Below, one piece after another: positions 43,201 to 52,589 of a stretch of DNA of 64,000 nucleotides. Origin of the DNA: Falciphora oryzae (Eukaryota > Ascomycota > Sordariomycetes > Magnaporthales > Magnaporthaceae). Each line of letters starts with the position of its first letter. Within the stretch, counting starts at the first letter, position 1. The notes below the pieces were generated by a model. The model did not search any database. It was not told the DNA's origin and saw only the letters and a program-made list of their open reading frames with translations. The translations under genes were made by a program, and so were the position numbers. The stretch lies in the NCBI GenBank assembly GCA_000733355.1, contig JNVV01000059.1, forward strand, positions 83,946-147,945, read 5' to 3'.

Positions 43201-43637
43201 CTCGATTCCAATTGAGATCGTGCAGGTCATAGCGGGGGGTATAGAAAACCTGTCATGGCCTCAGAGGCTCCCCAGGTTTGGGGCTGATCCCAGTCCTTCC
43301 CAAGGGAACGCTGTCGGGAATGCTGGTTATGTAAACAAACGATTCCTGTGTTACAGGGCTCGCTGACCGCAGTTCATACTCTATCAACGGGAGGGACCAC
43401 TGACCTGCAAAAAGCCCCCTCCCTCGCTGATCGGCTTGCGAAGCTGCCACCACTCACTTCGTGGATCGTGGCAACAGCCGGCGCCCGCGGACCACGCGGA
43501 CAACACGAGGTGAATATCGTCGACGCCGAGGACCGATGGATTGGCTTCTGTTACCTGGTGATCATGGAAAAGTGATTGTGAGAGCCGATAGGTAGGGTCG
43601 TCGAAAGTGGTGGTTAGGTGGGTTGTATTAGGAAGAA
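43201..43637. other. no gene recognised
   Basis: Short frames only. Confidence 0.4.
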
Positions 43638-43731
43638 TTGCAGGCCCCAGAGGCCGGAGGCCTTGGGTGTAAGATATCTGTGCCTGGAGGCCTGGTCACG
43701 TGGCCGGCCAGGCCCTCTATCAGCTATGACA
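43638..43731 (-). mobile_element. LTR family C remnant
   Basis: On the minus strand begins TGTCATAGC and contains GGCCTCCGGCCTCTGG, like other family C copies. It abuts a LINE ORF1 fragment. Confidence 0.4.
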
Positions 43732-43734
43732 GTC

Positions 43735-44074
43735 GCTCGCAATTATTTCCTCCGCAGCCGCTGCGGCCGACCCAGGGGGCGGGCTAGCAAACCGGGAGGT
43801 AGGCGCCGGGCGCTCGCACGCAGTTGGGCCGTAGGGAACCTGGGGGGAGGGTAAGGGAAGGGGAAGGGAAGGGGAGGCGCCGTTACGTGCTGCACGCTGC
43901 GCATTAGGGCCTGTCGGGACACTTGTGTCGGTGCCGCCGCCGTAAATGCCTTCCTGGCCCTGGTCGGGCTTTGTAGGGCGCTGGGAATTTCGTAAAGGGG
44001 ATGGCGTGATCGGTTGCGCTGTCGCGCGCGCGGGCCGGGGCGGCAGCAATGCACTCCTTCGGGCAGGCGAGCAG
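43735..44074 (-). pseudogene. LINE ORF1 5' region fragment
   Basis: The minus-strand frame ends SAAAAAEEIIAS, the same start as in the copies at 10.6 and 28.1 kb. The sequence is interrupted at 44075 by an LTR and resumes at 44566-44613 (GCTACCCTATTGGCTAAGG, matching 28436-28455). Confidence 0.55.
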
Positions 44075-44565
44075 TGTAACACCCCGCACAAAACCACGAC
44101 CAGCAGCCCGATGAATCACCGCTGGAGGCCTCGGAGGAGGACTCCGGGTGGCAGCCAGAGAGGCGCGGCCCCTGACTGACGCGCTGGTCAAGAGAGTTCA
44201 ACTCCATGATGCGCATGCCGGCTGGCCCCCCGCAGATAACGGGCACTTAACCCGGGCAAGGCGCACCCAGACTCCGAACTCTGATAAGGGGATGAAGCAT
44301 ATCCAGCCCCGTACGGACGCTACGGAGGAGGCGTGCTGACGACAACCGAAGGACGGCCGGAGAGCCAGGCATAAGAAGGGCCCAAGGGACCCCCTGTGAA
44401 GGGAGTCTGGAGGGCAGGCTACCGTCTTGGTTTTGTTCATCACCATAGATTTGTTGAGCCTTTGCACAAATACGACTGTTGAACCGCTGGACCTCTGAGA
44501 CCTCCCTGAGAGAACCCCCTCCTTTCCAGGCTTATTACCGCTGTAGAAGCCCGAAGCCTGTTACA
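44075..44565 (-). mobile_element. solo LTR, family A, inside a LINE
   Basis: Plus-strand ends are TGTAACACCCCGCAC and CCTGTTACA, 491 bp, reversed relative to the first copies. Flanks AGCAG and GGCAG agree at four of five bases, fitting a mutated 5-bp target duplication. Confidence 0.8.
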
Positions 44566-44613
44566 GGCAGCCGAAGATAGCGTACTGTGCTACCCTATTG
44601 GCTAAGGGGTGTG

Positions 44614-44789
44614 TGTCACGGCGTGTGGGGGGTCTCCCAGGCGCACGGGCCTGGAAGCCGATTAGATAAGCCCCTCCCAGGCAGATACCTAGTAGAGTGC
44701 ACGGCACGCGCCCAGGCCTCCGGCCTCGATTTCTTCCCAATACATCTCTCTTTTGGCCACCTTTTGCAGCCACCCTACCTGCCGTGATA
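44614..44789 (+). mobile_element. solo LTR, family C, with exact target duplication
   Basis: Begins TGTCACGGCG and ends GCCGTGATA, 176 bp, flanked on both sides by GTGTG. Its last 97 bases recur exactly, inverted, at 45073-45169. Confidence 0.75.
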
Positions 44790-45072
44790 GTGTGGCACTC
44801 GCTTGTAAACCACGTTACTTTATAAATTTTTAACATTTTACATTTAACTTGTATGCAATAAGTGCGGTAAAAGCTTTAAAGCTTTAAAAAGAAATAAAAA
44901 AAAAGGGGGGGGAGGGGGATGAAGTGCAAGGTAGGTCGCGCGGAAAAGTACAGGGTAGGCAAATATTTTTAGTGGTTCCAACCGCGAGGGAGGCGTCGGA
45001 AACCCCCCGGCACCGCTCGACAGGGCGCCGCAGGCCTTAGGGCGGCCTGGAGGGGGTATCAGCGAGGGGTAC
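44790..45072. other. AT-rich spacer between inverted copies
   Basis: Contains AT-rich DNA at 44815-44900 (AAAGCTTTAAAGCTTTAAA) and a GC-rich part. No gene seen. Confidence 0.5.
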
Positions 45073-45169
45073 TATCACGGCAGGTAGGGTGGCTGCAAAA
45101 GGTGGCCAAAAGAGAGATGTATTGGGAAGAAATCGAGGCCGGAGGCCTGGGCGCGTGCCGTGCACTCTA
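45073..45169 (-). mobile_element. LTR family C, truncated inverted copy
   Basis: All 97 bases equal the reverse complement of 44693-44789. It joins LINE ORF1-like sequence at about 45176. Confidence 0.75.
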
Positions 45170-45175
45170 TCTGCC

Positions 45176-45330
45176 TAGGGGTTTCCCTCCCTTTGGGCCG
45201 GCGTTGGTAGGCCCAATAGGGCCCCTTTGGCGAAATCGAGGAAGCAATTCTTCCAATTGTTGTCATGGCCTGGCGTGTGGAGCTAATGCACGGACCACCA
45301 TTGGTGGGGTTTAGCCCGTAGCATCCCGCC
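45176..45330 (-). pseudogene. LINE ORF1 fragment
   Basis: The minus-strand frame reads SPKGPYWAYQRRPKGRETP, close to AKGPYSACQRRPKGRETP of the 10.5-kb fragment. Confidence 0.55.
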
Positions 45331-45696
45331 TGCCACCTTTCAGATAGATCCTTCCTCATCTGTAATTGACTGTTCACATTTAGATCACGTATTGTCGTGC
45401 CGTCATCAATCAGACAGAACAATCAATCAACCCAATCAGATCAATTCATTCTCGTTATGCTGTGCAACATCTGCAAACCCGCACCTCTGCTATCTACTGG
45501 AGGCCCTAGTGGCCGTGACAATGGCTTTGATAGTGATGGATATTCGACAGGTAACCGTACGAAAATGCTGGACTCTGGTCCCCTCATGTTGGGTGGGGAG
45601 ACGGGTCGGGGGAAAAAAAATAAACAATCCGCTCCACTTTGTCGAATTTATAAAGGAACGCCCAGAGCCCCATAGACGCCATTTTCGTATAGCACC
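45331..45696. other. no gene recognised
   Basis: Contains repeated CAATCAATCAACCCAATCAGATCAA. Otherwise nothing. Confidence 0.4.
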
Positions 45697-46614
45697 TTAC
45701 TGCGATCCCTTGCTAGGAGGCGTGGGCCGGAGGCGCTTGCAGGTGACAGAAGAAGCGTTGACTATGTTGCAATCGGTCTGCAAGCCGCCTTGAACAGGGC
45801 CTTTAGTGGGGTCCGCCAGCCAGGTCTGATCGAGATCCATAGCCCGGGCTCCTTCAAGGTTCAGGGTCTCCCCGATGGCGGTAGCGGCGTTGGCGCCGGT
45901 CCAGGTAATATTGTCGACGAAATCCGTAAGGGGCATCGGCCTTCCGAAGCTGGTGTACTGGGAGGCAATCCAGTTCGCCGTCTGGCCGCAGAAACCACCG
46001 TCGTTGCGCATAAGCCGGTAGGTCTCCTGGGCGGTGTTCAGATTCTTTATAGTGCCGTTGAACAAGGTCGGCGACAGCGGGATTAGTTCCATATGGACCT
46101 CATCTCCAACCCGGAGAGGGAAACTGAGAACGTTCTCAGATCCGCTAGCATCATCACCCCAATTCCAGCTCGCTCTAAAGTTGTTTGCACGCAGGTCGCC
46201 GTGGTCGCCGGTCGAGCTGGTCGCATGCCAGATCGAGACGAGTGGAGAGTCCTTATTGCAAGGGGGGAGCCCGTCGAGACGAACGGCAAGATATATGCCC
46301 GAAGTCCAGCCGTCGTCGCGGTTGCGCCAATCCGGCACTTTGACTGTGCCAGCAATCTTGTTGATACCGGTGCCGGCCTTGGTGGCGCCAGACCAGTTCT
46401 CCAAGTGGAGAGAGTCGGGAGCTCTCTTGTTCAGGGCGAAAGAGGTCTGTATAGCAAACTAGTAGTTAACATTCCATTATTCTAGTAGCGAGTGTTCGAT
46501 GCGGCTTACCAGGACACCGTCCGTAAACTCGGCCCTAGAGACGCTAGTGGTAGGGACCGTTACGGCGGTAGCAATACCTGCCGCAGCCGCAGCGGTGAGA
46601 AGGAGACCGAGCAT
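45697..46614 (-). CDS. secreted eqolisin (peptidase G1/A4)-fold protein, probably inactive
   Basis: Exons 46614-46510 and 46446-45697 are joined by a 63-base intron (donor GTAAGC, acceptor TATACAG), in frame, giving 284 aa. Exon 1 encodes a signal peptide (MLGLLLTAAAAAGIATA). A Lys-Arg in LNKRAPDSLHLENWSGA could free the mature N terminus, as in eqolisin pro-peptides. The body follows the G1 peptidase fold order: ENWSGA, a WNWGDD strand, FPLRVGDEVHMEL, NGTIKNLNTAQET, CGQTANWIASQY and PLTDFVDNITW. The family uses a Gln and a Glu. The Glu normally follows in the xEWIxE segment, here ANWIASQ, and the Gln-bearing strand also reads differently. Both catalytic residues thus seem replaced, pointing to a non-enzymatic binding role. 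The alignment is by eye. Confidence 0.75.
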
Positions 46615-47059
46615 TTTGAAATGGTGAAGGTACCGGGGCTGGGATTGGAAGGTCGAGGAGAAACCTGTAGAGATGCACGATCAGTGAGCAATGCCGCGCC
46701 CCTTATGACAGTTTATATACCGTACATAAGGTCTCGTGCTTAGTGTTCGCGGGTTCCAGGCCCTTTGGTTCCCGGTGTCCTAGTGCCGGCAGGTGGTCCC
46801 GGTGTCCTAGCGCCGGCAGTAGGAATAGGCAGGTAGTATTTAGGTTATATATGGACAGGTTGAATGCGGTGTTGTCCCCGCCGGCCAAACCTTTCGGCTG
46901 CATATATCCGCTTCGGAATCCAAGTTTCGTTCACTACCCCGCGCCTTTCCTTGTCCAAGAGTTGCATTGGCTCGTGGTATCCTACAACCCTGAGAATCGC
47001 GTGCGGGGGAATTTCTCCTCCGAGCTGGTCACCAACCCAGCCCTTTTCTAACATTGGCG
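46615..47059. other. intergenic
   Basis: Promoter side of the eqolisin-like gene. Two direct copies of CCCGGTGTCCTAG with GCCGGCAG are at 46768-46820. No gene seen. Confidence 0.4.
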
Positions 47060-47931
47060 GTTAATCCGGATCGAACTTGCATATACGCCGCGCTCCTACC
47101 CATGCAGGAGCAGCAACAGCCGTACCAGGTTGAAGCGTGCATCTGCTCCGTCTGAGAGCCGAGGTTTTGTGGACCCCGCCGAACCATTTCTTGAGCAGGC
47201 CTGGCGCTGTCTCATCGGACAGGGACTGCGCGTGCCTACACTCCATGAGCCCAGTAGAGCTGATACTGGCCAAACATCAGCACCCGCGGTGCCAGCATGC
47301 GCTCCTGGAACACCCATCCCCGGCTCTCCAGCACGCTCCTCGCGACCGTGGTACCCCACTCATAGTTCGGCACCACTTGGCACTTCTTCAGCGTGCTCTC
47401 GGGGTATCTATAGGTGGGGGGGGGCATAAATATCTGCAAATCCTCGGCCTCTAGGTCGCCTAACGGGGTGCGCGGGCGGAAAAGCCCACCGGCGCTGTCG
47501 CTGGAGGCGGCATCCGCGATATTGAGGTAGCTGCACGAATAGACCTTCTCCATCTGGGCCGATTCGACCTGCCAGTCCTCGAAATCCTGCTGGATGATGC
47601 AAAGGGAATCGATCCAGATATACCGCAGCGACAGCTCGCAGCATACCTCGACGGTTTCGCGGGACGTATTGGGCAGCTCGGGGATCGGGGTGCCTGCTGC
47701 GGTGGTCCATTCGTTGGTGTTGTCCCTGTCGGGATTTGGGGATTTCGCGCTACCCCAGCAGTGGTTCGACGTCGCGCAGGGGCCATCCACGCTTTTCGCG
47801 GGTCGTCGGGACGGGGCGGGCCGAACCTGCGGCGACACCAGAGGTGTCGATAAGCCGAATCGGATACCAACCAAGTTCGCTCGCTTTCTGCACAGCTTAT
47901 GGCCGGAGTCGCTTTTAGCACAATTTTCCAA
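47060..47931 (-). pseudogene. broken HET-domain gene
   Basis: The frame has NHCWGSAKSPNPDRDNTNEW, LSLRYIWIDSLCIIQQD, DWQVESAQMEKVYS and SAGGLFRPR, the core of a HET domain. RGWVFQERMLAPR then follows, and LYW. After that the frame is lost at about 47250: LMECRHAQSLSDETAPGLL continues one frame over. The segment before CWG is replaced by unrelated sequence. At least two lesions make it a pseudogene. Confidence 0.75.
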
Positions 47932-48023
47932 CCACTTTTTTGCAACCGTCCTTACCGGAGCCGAAAAGGTTATGCTGCCTTGGAGAATGTACCTAGGCAG
48001 GTGTGCTGCATAAAAATACCTTT

Positions 48024-48257
48024 TGTCACGGCACCAACGAGGGCGAAGAGGCTGAGCTGCAACAGACCCTCAGGTTGATTTGGCTATCTAGAGTTAAGGA
48101 ACAAAAAAGGAAGAGTTGTGCGTTGCACCTGTTCGGATCGATTGCCTTAGGTAGGGCGATCGAGCCGGGCTCCACTTGTCGCACGGATCTGCCAGGCGCC
48201 CGTGCAACAGGTGGGCGTACCTGACACCGAGCCCTACCAGGGCTACGTGCCATAACA
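48024..48257 (+). mobile_element. solo LTR, family B (about 231 bp)
   Basis: Begins TGTCACGGCACCAACGAGGG and ends GTGCCATAACA. A near-identical copy at 60024-60254 has an exact 5-bp target duplication, which identifies the element type. No duplication is seen here. Confidence 0.75.
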
Positions 48258-48621
48258 ACAAGCGCTAAAATTAGCGCTGTGCAGGGCCCTAAGCTTAGTT
48301 TGGCTACAGGGCTTTTATTGCAAAGAGGGGTCACTAACACTCGACCCCTTATACTTGTGCGGACTTAAAACGTCTCGCACGAATCGACCCTCTGGGGATT
48401 ATCAAGTATACCTTCCGACGTCGATCCCGCGGGTTTTCCGCCCAGGGGGCTTCCGGTGCCGTGAGCGATTTTCCGAAAAAATATTTTGTAACTATGAGAT
48501 TTGCAAAAAATCGACCCACGGGCACCAAACCCATCTCCGCGTTAGGCCTTCAAAGTTAACTTGTGCAAATTTTCAATCTAACTCGCACTTTAGGCCAAGC
48601 GCAAAGTAGGTTGAATTAAAT
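48258..48621. other. no gene recognised
   Basis: Starts with the near-palindrome AGCGCTAAAATTAGCGCT. No coding signal. Confidence 0.4.
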
Positions 48622-48647
48622 TGTAACAGGCTCCGGGCTTTTACAGC
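48622..48647 (+). mobile_element. start of an LTR family A copy running into the gap
   Basis: TGTAACAGGCTCCGGGCTTTTACAGC matches the reversed end of the copy at 44075-44565. The rest is hidden by N. Confidence 0.6.
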
Positions 48648-48884
48648 NNNNNNNNNNNNNNNNNNNNNNNNNNNNNNNNNNNNNNNNNNNNNNNNNNNNN
48701 NNNNNNNNNNNNNNNNNNNNNNNNNNNNNNNNNNNNNNNNNNNNNNNNNNNNNNNNNNNNNNNNNNNNNNNNNNNNNNNNNNNNNNNNNNNNNNNNNNNN
48801 NNNNNNNNNNNNNNNNNNNNNNNNNNNNNNNNNNNNNNNNNNNNNNNNNNNNNNNNNNNNNNNNNNNNNNNNNNNNNNNNNNNN
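48648..48884. other. assembly gap (N)
   Basis: 237 undetermined bases, starting inside an LTR copy. Confidence 1.
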
Positions 48885-49569
48885 GACTGCAGCCCTCCCT
48901 CGCCAAATAGGTAGCGGGGGCCCTTGCCGCGGGAGGAGAGCCTTGTGTGTGTGCCGGAGGACCGACAGCCGCTGCCCGACTTTCTGCCTTGGGTGAAAGC
49001 CAGCGCCTCATACACCAACAGTTCAGCGACGCATGGCGGCCCAAGCGAAAGGCTGTCGTACCTACGTCCGTCGACGGCACCATTCAAACAACATCCCAGG
49101 CGTTGCGGCCCAACGGGAAGGCAAGGCGTACCCCAGAAGGGCTTGGGAAGATGTCGCTGAAATAAAACTGGTGAAATCAACCCTGCAGCACCAAGTGGAG
49201 CTGCTTCAGCGCGCGTGACAGCAGTCGCAGGAAAGCAGCGGCAGGATGAAAAAAGGAAAAAGGTTGCAACAGCTTGGTTACTTTTTTTCCCGAAGGCGTT
49301 AGGAGGCTGGCGCAGAATGACAATTCAATCTCATTCCAATTGGCTGTGTAATTAGTCAGCACGTCAGCCCAGGCTGACGTGCTGACTAACCGATGCTTTG
49401 GTGGCATTTATCGATCGATGCTTTGCTCGCTTCGAGGTCGGACCTAGCCGATTTTGGAGGCCTAACGACCCGTGTTCCGGCAGGCGGTACCCAGCGCCCC
49501 CGCCGGCCTGGCGCCCCGGCGGTTAACCCCTGGAGCGACGCACGCTACGGCGCACGCGGAGGCACGCGC
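48885..49569. other. no gene recognised
   Basis: Short frames (for example RLIHQQFSDAWRPKRK near 49010) without a recognisable family. A hairpin CAGCACGTCAGCC/GGCTGACGTGCTG lies at about 49357-49385. Confidence 0.4.
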
Positions 49570-49738
49570 TGTCACGGCACCCAGGGGGTCACGTGCACTG
49601 GCCCTACCAGGCCCTCTGCACGGGCCTCCGGGCACCACTAGATAGAGATTTACTTCCAGGCCCGGCCTCCGGCCTGGCACCTACTCCGAATACCATCTTT
49701 CTGCTCCTCCAATTGTACTGCCCTCGACCGCGTTGACA
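49570..49738 (+). mobile_element. solo LTR, family C
   Basis: Begins TGTCACGGCACCC and ends GCGTTGACA, 169 bp. Flanks CGCGC and TGCGC differ by one C/T change. Confidence 0.65.
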
Positions 49739-49829
49739 TGCGCGATATGGAGAATTCCGGAGTGCTGTGTGCTTTGCTATTGCACCTTTAAAACTTTGAA
49801 AATGCATTACATTTGATGTAGGTGAGAGA

Positions 49830-50020
49830 GAAAAAGAGAGAAAGAGAAAGAGAGAGAAAGAGAGAGAAAGAGAGAGAAAGAGAGAGAAAGAGAGAGAAAG
49901 AGAGGGAGAGTCTGTTCAACGTCGGCTAGTCGGGATCTTCCAGCCCCTATCTCCCTAGGGGCACACGGGGGTCGAGCCGCGTTCCGGCGCTCCTTATTGG
50001 TAAGCGGGCAATCGGCAAAC
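49830..50020 (-). mobile_element. LINE 3' end with (CTTT/CTCT)n tail
   Basis: Minus strand: GCCCGCTTACCAATAAGGAG, CGGGATC-type blocks as in other copies, then CGTTGAACAGA and a long CT-rich microsatellite (plus-strand GAGAGAAAGA units at 49830-49908). Confidence 0.7.
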
Positions 50021-50689
50021 GGGCTTTGGGGGGATAATAATTGGGCGCGGCGAACTCGACAACACCCTGCCCTCGATCCTGCACCGCCTCCCCTGGAACG
50101 TTCGAGGGATCGAGTCCGCCGACGAGGTCACCTCGTATCGCCACCTGGCGGTGCACTCCCGGCTGGCCAGCGTGTCGCGCCGCGTGCCGCCTGTACTTCG
50201 GCATGGGTCACGAGCTCGTCGCCTCAGGCCGCCCCTGCGTCCAGGATGAGCAGCCGCCGCCGTGCGAGGGGTTTGGTCGGGTCCACACCGCCGAGGTCCA
50301 GGACGCCGTCTTTGAGCGCGATCCGCGCCTGTAGCTTAACGTGCTTCACGCCTTCTTCCCCGGCGTCAGGCGCCTCGTCGTTTCTGCGCCCCCGTGGCGG
50401 GTCCCGGCGCCGGCCGTCGTCGCCTGCATCCACGATGCGTCCGCCAGCTTCTGGATCTTTCAACAATGCCGCAGCCCTACCACGGCCCCGTGTCCCTTCT
50501 CGGCGGCTCCCGCCATCCCAATCCTTAGGGCCATTTGCTTCGGGTCCGAATCGCCGTCGGGGACTTTGGCGAGCCGGCCAACAATGCGCTTATGGGGCAT
50601 GGAGGATTGAAAGCATGTTCAATTCGAGTTGCCTGGCTGGCAGTTGGAAGCTGTGGTGCTGCGGCTGAGGAAGAGGAGTGATTGATGCG
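50021..50689. other. no gene recognised
   Basis: Several frames (for example LPWNVRGIESADEVTSYRHL near 50090 on the plus strand) look coding-like in short pieces, but no gene can be supported. Confidence 0.35.
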
Positions 50690-51220
50690 GGGTGCTCTGT
50701 TTTGTTTTCGTTGATGTGGTGACGGTTGAATGTGTGGCCTCGGGCATTAGACCAAGTTTGCCAAGGGCCGGGAGTGGGACGTTGTCGGCATTTCCACCAG
50801 CCCCATCTCAGCCCCAGCTCAGCCCCATCAACCTGCTTGACAGTAAGACACTTGTGCTTCCTCAGCTGCCCGAGTCTTTTCAGAAAAGTGTCCCATCACT
50901 CAAACTGTGGAGGCCAAATACTGCATCTGGCAATCCACTGCATCAGGCGATAACGAAAGGGAGCAATAAACAGCAGTTGCATGTTAACGTTGGGGACTCA
51001 GGGAGTCGATCGGGTTGGCGGGGTTGCTCCTCACGGCCTCGACCGTCGTGAACGCACCCAGACGCCCGTTGGTCGGGCAGACGGGCGTGTCGGCCCAGAA
51101 GATCGTCCTGCCCCCGACGAAGCTGCTTCTGGCTCTTCTTCAGTTAGACAAGCATCCGGAAGGGTGGGCAGCTGTGATACACGAAGCCGCGTTCGCCTGC
51201 AACAACGAACGCTACGTATG
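50690..51220 (+). pseudogene. possible decayed gene, family unknown
   Basis: Pieces such as NLLDSKTLVLPQLPESFQKS, QLHVNVGDSGS, VGGVAPHGLDRRERTQ and TKLLLALLQLDKHPEGW, AAVIHEAAFACNNERYV read naturally but in three frames. I do not recognise the family. The pattern is that of a gene with two frameshifts. Confidence 0.35.
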
Positions 51221-51344
51221 ACAGAGGGGAGTAGGTAGAGTAGCTAGAAGGTCCATAGGACTAACCTCAATGAGACAGTTAGTCCCTCTCTTTGGTGGTG
51301 ACTGACCCCGCGGACGTCAAGGCCCAAGGCGTTCCAGAAGGGTT

Positions 51345-51850
51345 CTCGAGCGGATGCCGGACAGCTACGAAAAGGCCATAGAGGCCCAGCGTCTTTATTA
51401 CAACCAGAAGCGCCAAGCGCAGCAGTACGGCGTTGGGCAAGTCGTAGGGCTTTCCACACGCCACTTCCGCTTCAAGGCGAGGGCTAGGGAGTTGACCCTT
51501 ACTTATATCCGCGTACCCATCGTGGAGAAAATAGGAAAGTCCACCTACCGCGTCCAGCTCCCTGCCAAGTATGTGAGGCTCCACGGCGTGTTTTCCGTCA
51601 CCGGGACGACTCCCGGCCACAGGTAGTCGCCAATCTCCCGGATTTGGAAGAAGAACAAGAAGAAAGGGATTCGAAATATCATGGGCGCCCAGCGGGGAGA
51701 CGAAGGCCAAGAATCCTTCCTCGTCAAATGGAACGGGTGGCCAGCCGAATACAACACGTGAGTTGGGTCGACAGAAATAGTAAACGTGAACTTAAAAGAG
51801 GCGGCAGCGGCTTCATCTGTGCTGGCCTGCACGCCAGAGGGGCTTTTGAA
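51345..51850 (+). pseudogene. Ty3/Gypsy integrase C terminus and chromodomain
   Basis: The frame from 51354 reads YYNQKRQAQQYGVGQVVGLST, YIRVPIVEKIGKSTYRVQLP and VRLHGVFSVT, the C-terminal integrase region. One frame over, near 51720-51780, ESFLVKWNGWPAEYNTW and VNLKEAAAA form a chromodomain, which targets chromoviral Gypsy elements to heterochromatin. Frame breaks lie between. No protease, RT or RNase H remains nearby. Confidence 0.75.
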
Positions 51851-52589
51851 TAGGTGGATTTGGAACCCTACATTTTGTTTTTACCTGTAGCCAGCCTAAT
51901 ACCGTCTTTCCAACGGCTAAATCGGACAATTTTCACGCCGTAGCTACCACAACCCTGCAACTCGAATTTAGATGCAAACGCTTGAGGATGTGCGGTCAGC
52001 CTAGGACTTCCAGGCTACGAAGCACAACGTCTATCCCTCGTCTGGCGTATTTAGAGATCGCCTTCGACGTCCACTGTTTTGGTCCACTCGTTGATCCACT
52101 CCCCACCAACTCGGCTCGGCGTTGAAGAACTGTGCGAGTTTGTCGTATCACTGCTGTCCAGCGTAGAGAGTCGCTGAGAGAGCCCACTGCTTGAACCCAT
52201 CTGGTGGGCATATATGGGCATATATGCCCTTTCCAGATGGCTCCATCTCGCTCTGAGCCCATCTAAATAGGTCGCCAACTGCCTGATTTGACGCGCTGCT
52301 GCTCCCGGTGTTTTTCAGTGCCGTTTTCGGTAAGGCTTTGCTCGATTCGGAAGGCAATGATCAGTCAGCTTCCGGGAAAGTAAAACCTTCCTTCTGCCGT
52401 CGTGCTTCCTCCACCAGCGTCCCTCCACCGCCAATAAGGTAGGTCCAGCGGGCAGAGGCCCAGCGATGCCTCTGGCAGGCCGTGTACACATCCCCAGTGT
52501 TAGCAATGATTCGGCCTGGCTGCTTCGGACTGAAGCCGAAGCCGAAGGGGGTTTTGTTCCCGAGAGAAAACTCACTGTCCAAACCACCG
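51851..52589. other. no gene recognised
   Basis: Short frames only; a direct repeat ATATGGGCAT is at about 52208-52228. Confidence 0.4.
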
